From contig NZ_JAHTBK010000001.1 of the NCBI RefSeq assembly GCF_020177575.1, forward strand, positions 2,663,875 through 2,727,874: a stretch of DNA of 64,000 nucleotides, given 5' to 3'. Of this stretch, positions 57,314-64,000 are shown piece after piece. This stretch comes from Hasllibacter sp. MH4015 (lineage in GTDB: Bacteria > Pseudomonadota > Alphaproteobacteria > Rhodobacterales > Rhodobacteraceae). Within the stretch, counting starts at the first letter, position 1. The number at the start of each line of letters is the position of its first letter. Both the position numbers and the translations under genes were made by a program. The notes beneath the pieces are model-generated. The model searched no databases, had not been told where the DNA came from, and saw only the letters and a program-made list of their open reading frames with translations.

Positions 57314-59137
57314 ATGCCCCACACACCCATAGATCAGCTTCTGGCCCGCACGCATCCTTACGATGCCCTGTCCGACGAGGACCGCGTGGCGCTGGCGAAA
57401 GTGGCGGGCGTGCAGGAGGTCGAGGCCGGTCACCTGATCTATCGCCTCGGCGCACCGGTGACGGCCCTGTGCCTGATCGAGCGGGGTCAGGTGAATATCA
57501 CCGACGAACACGCAGAGGTCCTGTCGATCCTGGGGCCCGGAAATTCCTTCGGAGAACGCGGTTTGATGCGCGACGGGATCGCCCCCGTGAACGCGATCAC
57601 GACCGAGGCGAGCCGGATCATCACGATCCCCGCGGATGTCTTCCACTCGCTGATCAAGAACAACCCGACCGCGCGACGGTTCTTCGACCGCACGCGGCCC
57701 GCGGCGACCAAGCAGCAGGACATCACCACCATGGCGGTGGCCGACCTGATGACGCCCGCGCCGCTGACCTGCCGCCCCGACACGCCGTTGATCGAAGCTG
57801 CGGGCCAGATGCGGGACCGCCACGTGTCGTGTATCATCGCGACCGAGGCCGAGGACGGCCCGGTGCGCGGCATCCTGACAACCGGCGACATCACCGCACG
57901 CGCCGTGGCGGAGGGGTTGGACAACCACGTTCCTGTTGGCGACATCATGACGCCCGATCCCCTGACGCTGCCGCCCAGCGCCCTCGTGGCCGATGTCCTG
58001 CACACGATGGTGGAGCGCGGCATCACCCATATGCCGGTGGTGGAGGCCGGGCGGCTGGCCGGTATCCTGACCCAGACCGACCTGACACGGTTCCAGGCCA
58101 CGTCGTCCGCTGCCCTGATCCGCGACATCGTAACCGCCCCCGATGCGGACGCCATCGCCAAGGTCACGGCAAAGATCCCCGAATTGCTGGTCCAATTGGT
58201 CGGAGCCCAGAACCCACACCAGGTCGTCACCCGCCTGATTACGGATATTGGCGATGCGGCCACGCGACGGCTTCTGACGCTGGCCGAGGCGGAGCTTGGC
58301 CCGCCGCCCTGCCCCTATCTGTGGCTTGCCTGCGGCAGTCAGGGTCGGCAGGAGCAGACCGGCGTCAGCGATCAGGACAATTGCCTCATCCTCTCAGACG
58401 AGATGGCGGAGGGCGACGACGCCTATTTCGAGGCGCTGGCACGGTTTGTCAGCGACGGGCTGGACAAGGCCGGTTATTTCTTCTGCCCCGGCGACATGAT
58501 GGCGACGAACCAGAAATGGCGCCAACCCCTGCGCGTCTGGCGCGACTATTTCCAAGGCTGGATCGACCGCCCCGACCCCGAGGCGCAGATGCTTGCCTCC
58601 GTCATGTTCGATTTGCGGGCGATCGGCGGGGCCGCTGACCTGTTCGACGGCCTGCAGGCGCGGGTGCTGGAGGCGGCGGCAGGCAATTCGATCTTCGTGG
58701 CGCATATGGTGGCCAATTCGCTCAAGCATCAACCGCCGTTGGGGTTGTTCCGGGGCTTTGCCATGGCACGGTCGGGGGAACACAAGAACACCATCGACAT
58801 GAAACATGCAGGCGTCGTGCCCATCGTCGATCTGGGGCGCATCTACGCGCTGACCGGCAAGCTGACGATTGCCAATACCCGCGCGCGGATCGAGGCGGGG
58901 ATGGAGGCGGGCGTCGTGTCGGGCTCCGGCGGGAGGGACCTGCTGGACGCGTACGATTTGATCGCGGAGATGCGGCTGGAGGACCAGGCCGCCCAGATCA
59001 AGCGTGGGGAGAAGCCGGACAATTTCATGGCCCCCGCCAGCCTGTCCGATTTCGAGCGGAGCCACCTGCGCGACGCCTTCGTCGTTGTGAAAACCATGCA
59101 ATCGGCCGCCCAATCGGGCCGCGGATACCTGAGCTGA
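57314..59137 (+). CDS. cNMP-binding / tandem CBS / DUF294 nucleotidyltransferase-like protein
   Basis: A 607-residue soluble regulator. Residues 10-130 form a cyclic-nucleotide-binding domain (ILGPGNSFGERGLMRDG). Two CBS domains follow (about 142-200, VADLMTPAPLTCRPDTPLIE; about 205-262, VGDIMTPDPLTLPPS). A GlnD-like nucleotidyltransferase core has GSQGRQEQTGVSDQDN (G341, S342, R345, E347, D353, D355), and a DUF294 C-terminal helical domain ends the protein. It could modify a partner protein in response to nucleotide or energy status. Family members usually sit next to DnaQ-like exonuclease and acs/symporter genes, as here. Target unknown. Confidence 0.9.
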   Translation: MPHTPIDQLLARTHPYDALSDEDRVALAKVAGVQEVEAGHLIYRLGAPVTALCLIERGQVNITDEHAEVLSILGPGNSFGERGLMRDGIAPVNAITTEASRIITIPADVFHSLIKNNPTARRFFDRTRPAATKQQDITTMAVADLMTPAPLTCRPDTPLIEAAGQMRDRHVSCIIATEAEDGPVRGILTTGDITARAVAEGLDNHVPVGDIMTPDPLTLPPSALVADVLHTMVERGITHMPVVEAGRLAGILTQTDLTRFQATSSAALIRDIVTAPDADAIAKVTAKIPELLVQLVGAQNPHQVVTRLITDIGDAATRRLLTLAEAELGPPPCPYLWLACGSQGRQEQTGVSDQDNCLILSDEMAEGDDAYFEALARFVSDGLDKAGYFFCPGDMMATNQKWRQPLRVWRDYFQGWIDRPDPEAQMLASVMFDLRAIGGAADLFDGLQARVLEAAAGNSIFVAHMVANSLKHQPPLGLFRGFAMARSGEHKNTIDMKHAGVVPIVDLGRIYALTGKLTIANTRARIEAGMEAGVVSGSGGRDLLDAYDLIAEMRLEDQAAQIKRGEKPDNFMAPASLSDFERSHLRDAFVVVKTMQSAAQSGRGYLS

Positions 59138-59147
59138 GGAAGACGAG

Positions 59148-59678
59148 ATGTTCTGGACCTTAATCGCCGCGATCTTCGGGGGCCTGGCCGGGGCCGGGAT
59201 CGGGATGGGGCTGCGCAAGCTGTCGCGGGGGCGGCTGAATGCCGGGATCGTGCCGGTCTGCGCGGGCATCATGATGGTCATCACCACGGTCTCCACGGAA
59301 TACAGCTGGTACAACAGCTCGCTGGCGCAACTGCCCGCCGACACGGTCGTCGTGACGGAGCGGGAGCAGCAGGCCTGGTACCAGCCCTGGACGTTCGTAC
59401 GGCCCTGGGTGCGGGGCTTCATCGCCTTTTCGCCATCCGAAACCGTGGAAGTGGCGGAAGACAGCGGCGTTTACGCCGCGCAGATGCAGGTGCGCGAACG
59501 CTGGCAGCCCGCGATGGTGCGCCCGGTTCTGGTCGATTGCCCCAGGGAGCTGCGCTTCGACGTCACCCCCGAGACAGAGTTTAACGAGGCCGGTCAACCG
59601 ATCGGCGCGACCGCCGTGGGCGAAGGCGAGGACGATCCGATCATCACATCGGTCTGTACCGCGTCGCCGCCCGGCTGA
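59148..59678 (+). CDS. Hypothetical membrane protein
   Basis: A 176-residue protein with two N-terminal membrane helices (FWTLIAAIFGGLAGAGIGMG; LNAGIVPVCAGIMMVITTV) and a hydrophilic C-terminal part of about 110 residues with two cysteines (VDCPRELRF, TSVCTASPPG). No known domain is recognised. It starts 10 bp after the DUF294 gene and ends 66 bp before the exonuclease gene, so it belongs to the same block. The likely orientation puts the C-terminal part in the periplasm. Confidence 0.75.
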   Translation: MFWTLIAAIFGGLAGAGIGMGLRKLSRGRLNAGIVPVCAGIMMVITTVSTEYSWYNSSLAQLPADTVVVTEREQQAWYQPWTFVRPWVRGFIAFSPSETVEVAEDSGVYAAQMQVRERWQPAMVRPVLVDCPRELRFDVTPETEFNEAGQPIGATAVGEGEDDPIITSVCTASPPG

Positions 59679-59744
59679 CACCCTGCCCCGGCGCTGCGCG
59701 ACCGCCGGGACGGGCAAGATGGGGCAAGGAGGAGGCCCCGATCC

Positions 59745-61712
59745 ATGTTCCAGCATCTATCCCTGCGTCTGCGCATATTCCTGTTCTTCGCCTTCCTAGC
59801 CGTCGCCACGTCCGGCCTTGCCATCGCGGGGCTGATCCTGGGCTACGTGCGGTTGGGAGAGGATCACGCCCTGTCGGCCTTTGTCATCGCCGGTCTGATA
59901 GGTGTCTTCGCCATTTTCGGGCTGACCGCCTGGGTCTGGACGATGTTCGACGAGAACGTCGCCAAACCCGTGGAACGGCTGGCCGCCGAGATGCGCGCGC
60001 GGGTCCATGCGGGGGTGGACCGGGACCTTGATGAGCGTGCGGCGCAGCATCTGGGGGATCTGGGGCCCGCGGCGGCAGCGGTGACGCAGAACCTAAACGA
60101 GACGCGCAATGCGATGGCCATGGCCGTGGCGCGCGAGACCGCCCGCATGACGACGGAAAAGGCGCGGCTGGAGGCCTTGTTGAGTGAGATGCCGGATGGC
60201 GTGCTGTTCTGCACACCCGACCACAAACTCGCCCTCTATAACGGACAGGCGCGCGACGTGCTTGGCGCGTCCGACGCCCTCGGCCTTGGCCGTCCGCTGT
60301 CGGCGCTCCTGCGCATGGCCCCGGTAGAGATGGCCTATGACCGCCTGGCGGAGGAGGCTGAGGATGTCGGGACGGATATCCTGGTCACAACGCGTGCAGG
60401 CGCGCGGCTGCTTGAGGCGCGGATGCGGCTTTTGCGGCTGGAAGGGCAGGAAACGACGCGACCGGGCTATGTGCTGGCGCTGCGCGATGTCTCGGGCGAT
60501 CTGCCGGTCCTGGCGGAACGCGCGCATCTGCTGGAGGAGGCGATTGCCAATCTGAAAGAGGCGGGGCGTGAGGACCTGGCCCGCGACATCAGTGAGCGCA
60601 AGGCCGCGACCGACACGAAATGGTGGCCGATGGAGGCATTGCGGGCCAGTGACCTGGGTGCGGCCCTGTCGGCGCGATTGACACGGAAGGGCGTGGCGCT
60701 GGACTGCGATCTGGGAACGCAACGTTTGCGCTGTGACGGCTTTGCGATCACCCGCTTGCTGGAGCGCCTTGCGCTGGATTGGACCAACGCCGGGGCCGCC
60801 GATCTTTGCCTTACCTTCGCCCGTGAGACGCCGGATGCCGCCGTGCTGAGCCTGGAGGCCACGGGCGATGCGCCGGATGGGTGGGAGGTCTGGCTGACCA
60901 CACCCCTTTCGCCCGGCCTGTCGGGCTTCGCCGGACGCGATGTCCTGATCTGCCACGGCGCGACCCTGACAATGGAACCGGCGGGCGACGGGCGCGCGGC
61001 CTTCCGCTTTGGTCTGCCGATGGCCGAGCCGGGCGTGCGCGGACCCATGCGAGAGGTCCTGTACGATTTCGACCTGCTCCACACCCCGCTTTCCGCGAGC
61101 CTTGCCGAAGCGCCGCTTTCCGCGCTCAGCTACGTGGTTTTCGACACCGAGACCACCGGGCTGAACCCGGCGGTGGACGAGGTTTGCCAGATCGCCGCCG
61201 TGCGCATCGTCAACGGCAAGATGCGCGCGGAGGAGCGGTTCGACATGTTGGTCAATCCAGGCCGTCCGATCCCTGCCGCCTCCACCGCTGTGCATCACAT
61301 CACCGACGACATGGTGGCCGATGCGGTGCCCGTGGGCGAGGCGCTGGCCCGGTTCCACACCTTTGCCGAAGGGGCCGTCCTCGTGGCGCATAACGCGCCG
61401 TTCGACATGGCTTTCCTGCGGCGGCGCGAGGCGGAGATCGGGGCGCGGTTCGATCAGCCGATCCTCGACACGGTCCTGTGTTCCGCGATTCTGTTCGGGC
61501 AATCGGCGGACCACACGCTCGATGCGCTGTGCGACCGGCTGGGTGTCACCATCCCCGAGGCCGAACGCCACACGGCATTGGGGGACGCGATCGGCACGGC
61601 GGATGCCATGGCGCGCATGATCCCGATGCTCAAGGCGGTCGAGATCGGGTCCCTGTCCACCCTGATCCGCACATTCGATCAGCACAAACGCCTGATCGAG
61701 CACCTCAATTAG
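59745..61712 (+). CDS. Membrane PAS protein with degenerate kinase region fused to DEDDh (DnaQ-like) exonuclease
   Basis: A 655-residue fusion. Two membrane helices (FFAFLAVATSGLAIAGLILG; FVIAGLIGVFAIFGLTAWVW) are followed by a HAMP-like linker, a PAS domain (LLSEMPDGVLFCTPDHKLAL, about 145-250) and a region shaped like a kinase ATPase domain but without H-, N- or G-boxes. Residues 462-630 are a DEDDh exonuclease: FDTETTGLN (D467, E469), LVAHNAPFDMAFL, HTALGDAIGTADAM. The exonuclease motifs are intact. AAGGAGGAGG precedes the ATG. The exonuclease may act on RNA or DNA at the membrane in response to a PAS ligand; this is inference. Confidence 0.9.
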   Translation: MFQHLSLRLRIFLFFAFLAVATSGLAIAGLILGYVRLGEDHALSAFVIAGLIGVFAIFGLTAWVWTMFDENVAKPVERLAAEMRARVHAGVDRDLDERAAQHLGDLGPAAAAVTQNLNETRNAMAMAVARETARMTTEKARLEALLSEMPDGVLFCTPDHKLALYNGQARDVLGASDALGLGRPLSALLRMAPVEMAYDRLAEEAEDVGTDILVTTRAGARLLEARMRLLRLEGQETTRPGYVLALRDVSGDLPVLAERAHLLEEAIANLKEAGREDLARDISERKAATDTKWWPMEALRASDLGAALSARLTRKGVALDCDLGTQRLRCDGFAITRLLERLALDWTNAGAADLCLTFARETPDAAVLSLEATGDAPDGWEVWLTTPLSPGLSGFAGRDVLICHGATLTMEPAGDGRAAFRFGLPMAEPGVRGPMREVLYDFDLLHTPLSASLAEAPLSALSYVVFDTETTGLNPAVDEVCQIAAVRIVNGKMRAEERFDMLVNPGRPIPAASTAVHHITDDMVADAVPVGEALARFHTFAEGAVLVAHNAPFDMAFLRRREAEIGARFDQPILDTVLCSAILFGQSADHTLDALCDRLGVTIPEAERHTALGDAIGTADAMARMIPMLKAVEIGSLSTLIRTFDQHKRLIEHLN

Positions 61713-61713
61713 G

Positions 61714-61756
61714 GCGTTTCGAGGCAAGCCTAGTACATTGGCTTGTCTCGAAACGC
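61714..61756. terminator. 17-bp near-perfect hairpin after the exonuclease gene
   Basis: Starting one base after the stop codon, 61714-61730 pairs with 61740-61756 (17 bp, one G-T wobble) around a 9-nt loop. The stem is very long and has no T-run, so it may block 3' exonucleases and stabilise the message, or act as a terminator through another signal. The same words (CGAAACGC) recur about 90 bp further on. Confidence 0.55.
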
Positions 61757-61905
61757 GCGCAACGTCCAAACGTGGCGGACGCTCCGAATTGATCTTCTGA
61801 CGCAGGTTCAAACCGAAACGCTTTAGGCCTGCGACATCGCGAAGGATTGCGAGACATGCTGCACTGCGGCATAGTCGTGCCAACGTTACCTCGGAGCCCG
61901 ATATC

Positions 61906-62595
61906 ATGGCGCGTACCCCCCTCTACAAGGCCGCAGAAACCCAGATGATCGCCCGGATCAAGGAAGGCGATTGGGAGGTCGGTCGCCGTCTGCCCAACGA
62001 ATTCCAACTGGCCGATGAATTCGGGGTCAGCCAGGGCACGATGCGGCGCGCGCTGATCAGCCTTGAGGATATGGGATACCTCAACCGAAAGCCCGGACGC
62101 GGCACGCTTGTGGCAACCAATATGCCCACGAAGCCGAGCGCGCCCGCGCCGGTGCCACGCCTCTTGACGGAAGACGGCACGCCCCTGGTGCTTGATCCCT
62201 TCCGGGCACGCACCGACACACGCGGCGCGACCCCCGGGGAGGCGGATCTGTTCGGGTCCAACCGTCTTGCCACGATGGAACGGACGCTGAAGTGCAATGG
62301 CACGCGGGCCGCGGTGGACGAGGTTGTGGTGCCCGAGGCCTTGATCCCGGCCTTGGACGAGGATGCCCCCGCAGACCTCGCGTCGCTCTTGCAGGCCCAT
62401 GGCCAGGAGGCCGCGCGGATCACCGCCACCGCCCGCGCAGAGATGACGGACATGGCGCTCTCCGTTGCGCTTTCGACCGACCGGCACACGCCGCTTCTGT
62501 GCGTCACCAGCGTGGCGCTGGACGGCAGCGGTGCAGCAATCGCCAGACAGGTGTTGCGCATAGCCATGCGCGGCGTCACCCTCGCCCACGAATAG
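61906..62595 (+). CDS. GntR-family transcriptional regulator (HutC type)
   Basis: A 229-residue regulator with an N-terminal GntR winged helix (LYKAAETQMIARIKEGDWEV; LPNEFQLADEFGVSQGTMRR; GYLNRKPGRGTLVATN) and a C-terminal UTRA-like domain that binds a small molecule. The effector is not recognisable. It stands alone between the exonuclease hairpin and the tRNA-Met, and its target genes are not evident; the nearest operons are the acs block and the aldolase/RidA pair. Confidence 0.88.
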   Translation: MARTPLYKAAETQMIARIKEGDWEVGRRLPNEFQLADEFGVSQGTMRRALISLEDMGYLNRKPGRGTLVATNMPTKPSAPAPVPRLLTEDGTPLVLDPFRARTDTRGATPGEADLFGSNRLATMERTLKCNGTRAAVDEVVVPEALIPALDEDAPADLASLLQAHGQEAARITATARAEMTDMALSVALSTDRHTPLLCVTSVALDGSGAAIARQVLRIAMRGVTLAHE

Positions 62596-62664
62596 CGCCG
62601 GCACGCCGCCCTTTTTTGATGTTGACGCACGACCCGCGCTGTCATACCCACAGCGCGCTTAGAT

Positions 62665-62741
62665 GGCGGAGTAGCTCAGTTGGTTAGAGCAGCGGAATCA
62701 TAATCCGCGTGTCGGGGGTTCAAGTCCCTCCTCCGCTACCA
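62665..62741 (+). tRNA. tRNA-Met, elongator type (anticodon CAT)
   Basis: A 77-nt cloverleaf with CCA encoded. Acceptor GGCGGAG (62665-62671) pairs with CTCCGCT; the anticodon stem GCGGA/TCCGC holds the loop ATCATAA with CAT at 62699-62701. T-loop GGTTCAAGTCC is canonical. The G1-T72 wobble and lack of the initiator C1-A72 mismatch and GGG/CCC anticodon stem indicate the elongator form; tRNA-Ile2 with a lysidine-modified CAT is the alternative. Confidence 0.93.
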
Positions 62742-62891
62742 TTTCCCGACCGAACGTATCCGGTTCCAACGCAGTGCCATAAGGCGCGCCCGACCGACGC
62801 GCATCGCTGCAAGATGCTCTGGGTCGGGGGGTCAAGTCCCTCCTCCGCTACCATTTCCCGAACCGCACGTATCCTGTTTCAACGCGGTGCC
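62711..62891 (+). repeat. Imperfect direct duplication of the tRNA-Met 3' end and its flank
   Basis: Bases 62711-62778 recur at 62823-62891 with five substitutions and one inserted base (about 91 percent identity); 112 bp separate the copies. The unit starts in the variable/T-arm region, includes the acceptor end and CCA, and continues 37 bp past the tRNA. A block from TCAAGTCCC to the end of TTTCCCGA is identical. The second copy lacks the D and anticodon arms and is not a functional tRNA. It is a relic of tandem duplication or of element integration at the tRNA. The remaining bases up to 63109 hold no recognisable gene. Confidence 0.85.
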
Positions 62892-63109
62892 CGTCGGCAG
62901 CCGCGATCGAACAGTCGAGGCTGGGAATCAGGCCGGTCAGGCCGCGGTCCTGTCCTGAAATTGTGTTGCTGATAGGATCGGCACAGGTCCGCGCCGCCCC
63001 TGCGGCTTAAATCAATTCGATTGGACCGGTTCGCGCGCGGTCGCGTTGCGTCGATGCTCCGACCACGTGGCACGGTCGGGTGGGGCCGTGCATCCAACAT
63101 GGACCGACA

Positions 63110-63892
63110 TCAATCGCCCGTGAGAGCTTGGGTCCAATTCGCGAAGGCGGTCGCGATCAGGATCTTGTCCGAGCCGATCACGAATGTGCGTACGCCCCGC
63201 TCGCGCCATCCAGCCACCAGATCCGCACATTCCGACGGGTCGGGCGAAAAGACGGGCATGATGACCGGCAGATCCGCATCAAGCGCGGTGGCCACCATCC
63301 CCTCCACCGCCAACCGCACATCGGCATGGCGCCAATCGCCGTTCAGGCCCATGGAGACGGACAGATCGAACGGACCGACCATCACGGCGCGCAGGCCTTG
63401 GGTCGCGCAGATGTCCTTGATGTTGCGATGCCCTTCGGCTGTTTCGACCAAGGCGATGATGCCGACACGCGCCTCCTCTTCGGCCACGTAGTCCGTCCAG
63501 TTGCGGATGAAGTGCCCGCCCGAACGGCAACAGGGGCAGGCCCCGCGCAGACCCTGTGGGCCGAAGCGTGTTGCCGCGACCGCCTGAGCGGCGTCGGCCC
63601 CCGAGGAGAGGTTCGGGACGACGACATGTCGGATGCCCGCATCCAGCGCCTTCATGATGAGCACCGGATCATTGCGCGGCACCCGGACGGCGCAAGCGAT
63701 GTCATTGGCGTCCGCGGCACGGGCGAGGTTCTCGGCAGTCTCCATCCCGAAGACGCCGTGTTCGCAGTCGATGATCGTGAAGCCGAACCCGTTCAAGCCG
63801 ATCAGGTCCACCATTTCGGGTGCCGCGATCTGCGACCACGTGCCAAGCGTCACCGCGTCTGATGCGAGAAGCGTTCTGAGGTCGCGAGTCAT
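63110..63892 (-). CDS. HpcH/HpaI aldolase family protein
   Basis: A 260-residue class II pyruvate-dependent aldolase. It has LGTWSQIAAPEMVDLIGLNG, the metal/base region IIDCEHGVFGMETAENLARA, VVVPNLSSGADAAQAVAA, GIIALVETAEGHRNIKDI and MVGPFDLSVSMG, all in family order. Substrates are 4-hydroxy-2-keto acids of various chain length. The ATG at 63892 overlaps the upstream RidA-like stop by 4 bp (ATGA), so the two genes are coupled. The longer upstream frame lies over the RidA-like gene and was not used. Confidence 0.9.
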   Translation of the reverse strand: MTRDLRTLLASDAVTLGTWSQIAAPEMVDLIGLNGFGFTIIDCEHGVFGMETAENLARAADANDIACAVRVPRNDPVLIMKALDAGIRHVVVPNLSSGADAAQAVAATRFGPQGLRGACPCCRSGGHFIRNWTDYVAEEEARVGIIALVETAEGHRNIKDICATQGLRAVMVGPFDLSVSMGLNGDWRHADVRLAVEGMVATALDADLPVIMPVFSPDPSECADLVAGWRERGVRTFVIGSDKILIATAFANWTQALTGD

Positions 63893-64000
63893 GCGTCTGA
63901 CAGGCCGAGGATGGCCTTGCATTTGATCTCGACCAATATGCCAGGCATCGAGAAACCCTTGACCGAAAAGCCTGTCCAAGTCGGGTATCGGTTGGTGAAG
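63889..64000 (-). CDS. RidA/YjgF-family protein, 3' end only
   Basis: The window edge cuts this gene; only the last 36 codons are seen. They read through RYPTWTGFSVKGFSMPG and ILVEIKCKAILGLSDA to a TGA at 63889-63891. The PG-x-LVEI-x-x-x-A pattern is that of the C-terminal strand of RidA proteins, which hydrolyse reactive enamine/imine intermediates. The stop overlaps the aldolase start by 4 bp. The match is based on a short segment. Confidence 0.65.
   Translation of the reverse strand, partial: FTNRYPTWTGFSVKGFSMPGILVEIKCKAILGLSDA

Noticed and set aside
60093-61907. Minus-strand open frame of 604 codons over the exonuclease gene
   Set aside because: Shadow frame; the opposite strand has intact PAS and exonuclease motifs and a good ribosome binding site.
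62823-62855. Possible second tRNA gene after tRNA-Met
   Set aside because: Only the T arm and acceptor 3' side are present; no D arm, anticodon arm or 5' acceptor strand can be found upstream.

Overview
The window looks like chromosomal DNA of a GC-rich alphaproteobacterium, most probably a marine member of the Rhodobacteraceae (Roseobacter group). Supporting signs are the mreBCD-mrdA-rodA block, a leucine-rich leader peptide in front of leuA, an FeS-type photolyase, a KpsT/KpsE capsule export pair beside kdsA, a seven-gene Mrp antiporter operon, several solute transport operons (TRAP, ABC, Na+/solute symporter) and many 4-bp start/stop overlaps. No rRNA, insertion sequence, phage module or CRISPR array was seen. 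The identification is inference from gene content, not from a search.

Layout. 1-4970: partial PAS histidine kinase, DUF1801 protein, FeS photolyase with an SDR partner, histidine phosphatase. 4971-6911: Leu-rich leader peptide and leuA. 6908-7528: small secreted protein. 7685-13343: the elongasome block mreB, mreC, mreD, mrdA, rodA. 13360-17118: hydroxyacid dehydrogenase, SseB-like protein, FeS uracil-DNA glycosylase, and an ArsR/permease pair with a palindromic operator. 17353-21947: capsule export ATPase and KpsE-like co-polymerase, kdsA, and a BON-MscS channel. 22023-22097: tRNA-Gln. 22150-28229: IclR regulator, TRAP transporter and a divergent GMC oxidoreductase. 28250-33808: glycerol cluster glpD, GYF/DUF805, glpK, nitrilase, with divergent glpR and GlpR-type half-sites. 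33795-37682: TesA-type esterase and the YbbA/YbbP-type exporter, whose divergent start codons overlap. 37730-44386: phosphatase and mnhABCDEFG. 44531-47564: ATAG-N7-CTAT dyads, an OxyR-like regulator lacking the peroxidatic cysteine, a shortened Ldh-family protein and a second LysR regulator. 47878-52680: sugar-type ABC importer without an ATPase gene, and a tandem SnoaL protein. 53157-61712: acetate/short-chain acid module. 61906-64000: GntR regulator, elongator tRNA-Met with a duplicated 3' end, an HpcH/HpaI aldolase and a partial RidA-like gene.

How genes work together. The mre/mrd block builds the rod-shaped cell wall. glpD and glpK convert glycerol to dihydroxyacetone phosphate under likely GlpR control. 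The acs block pairs a two-subunit Na+/carboxylate symporter with acetyl-CoA synthetase. Two likely signalling proteins follow it: a cNMP-binding/CBS/nucleotidyltransferase protein, and a membrane PAS protein with a decayed kinase region fused to a DnaQ-like exonuclease. This is the most unusual assembly in the window and the best candidate for an incompletely described system.
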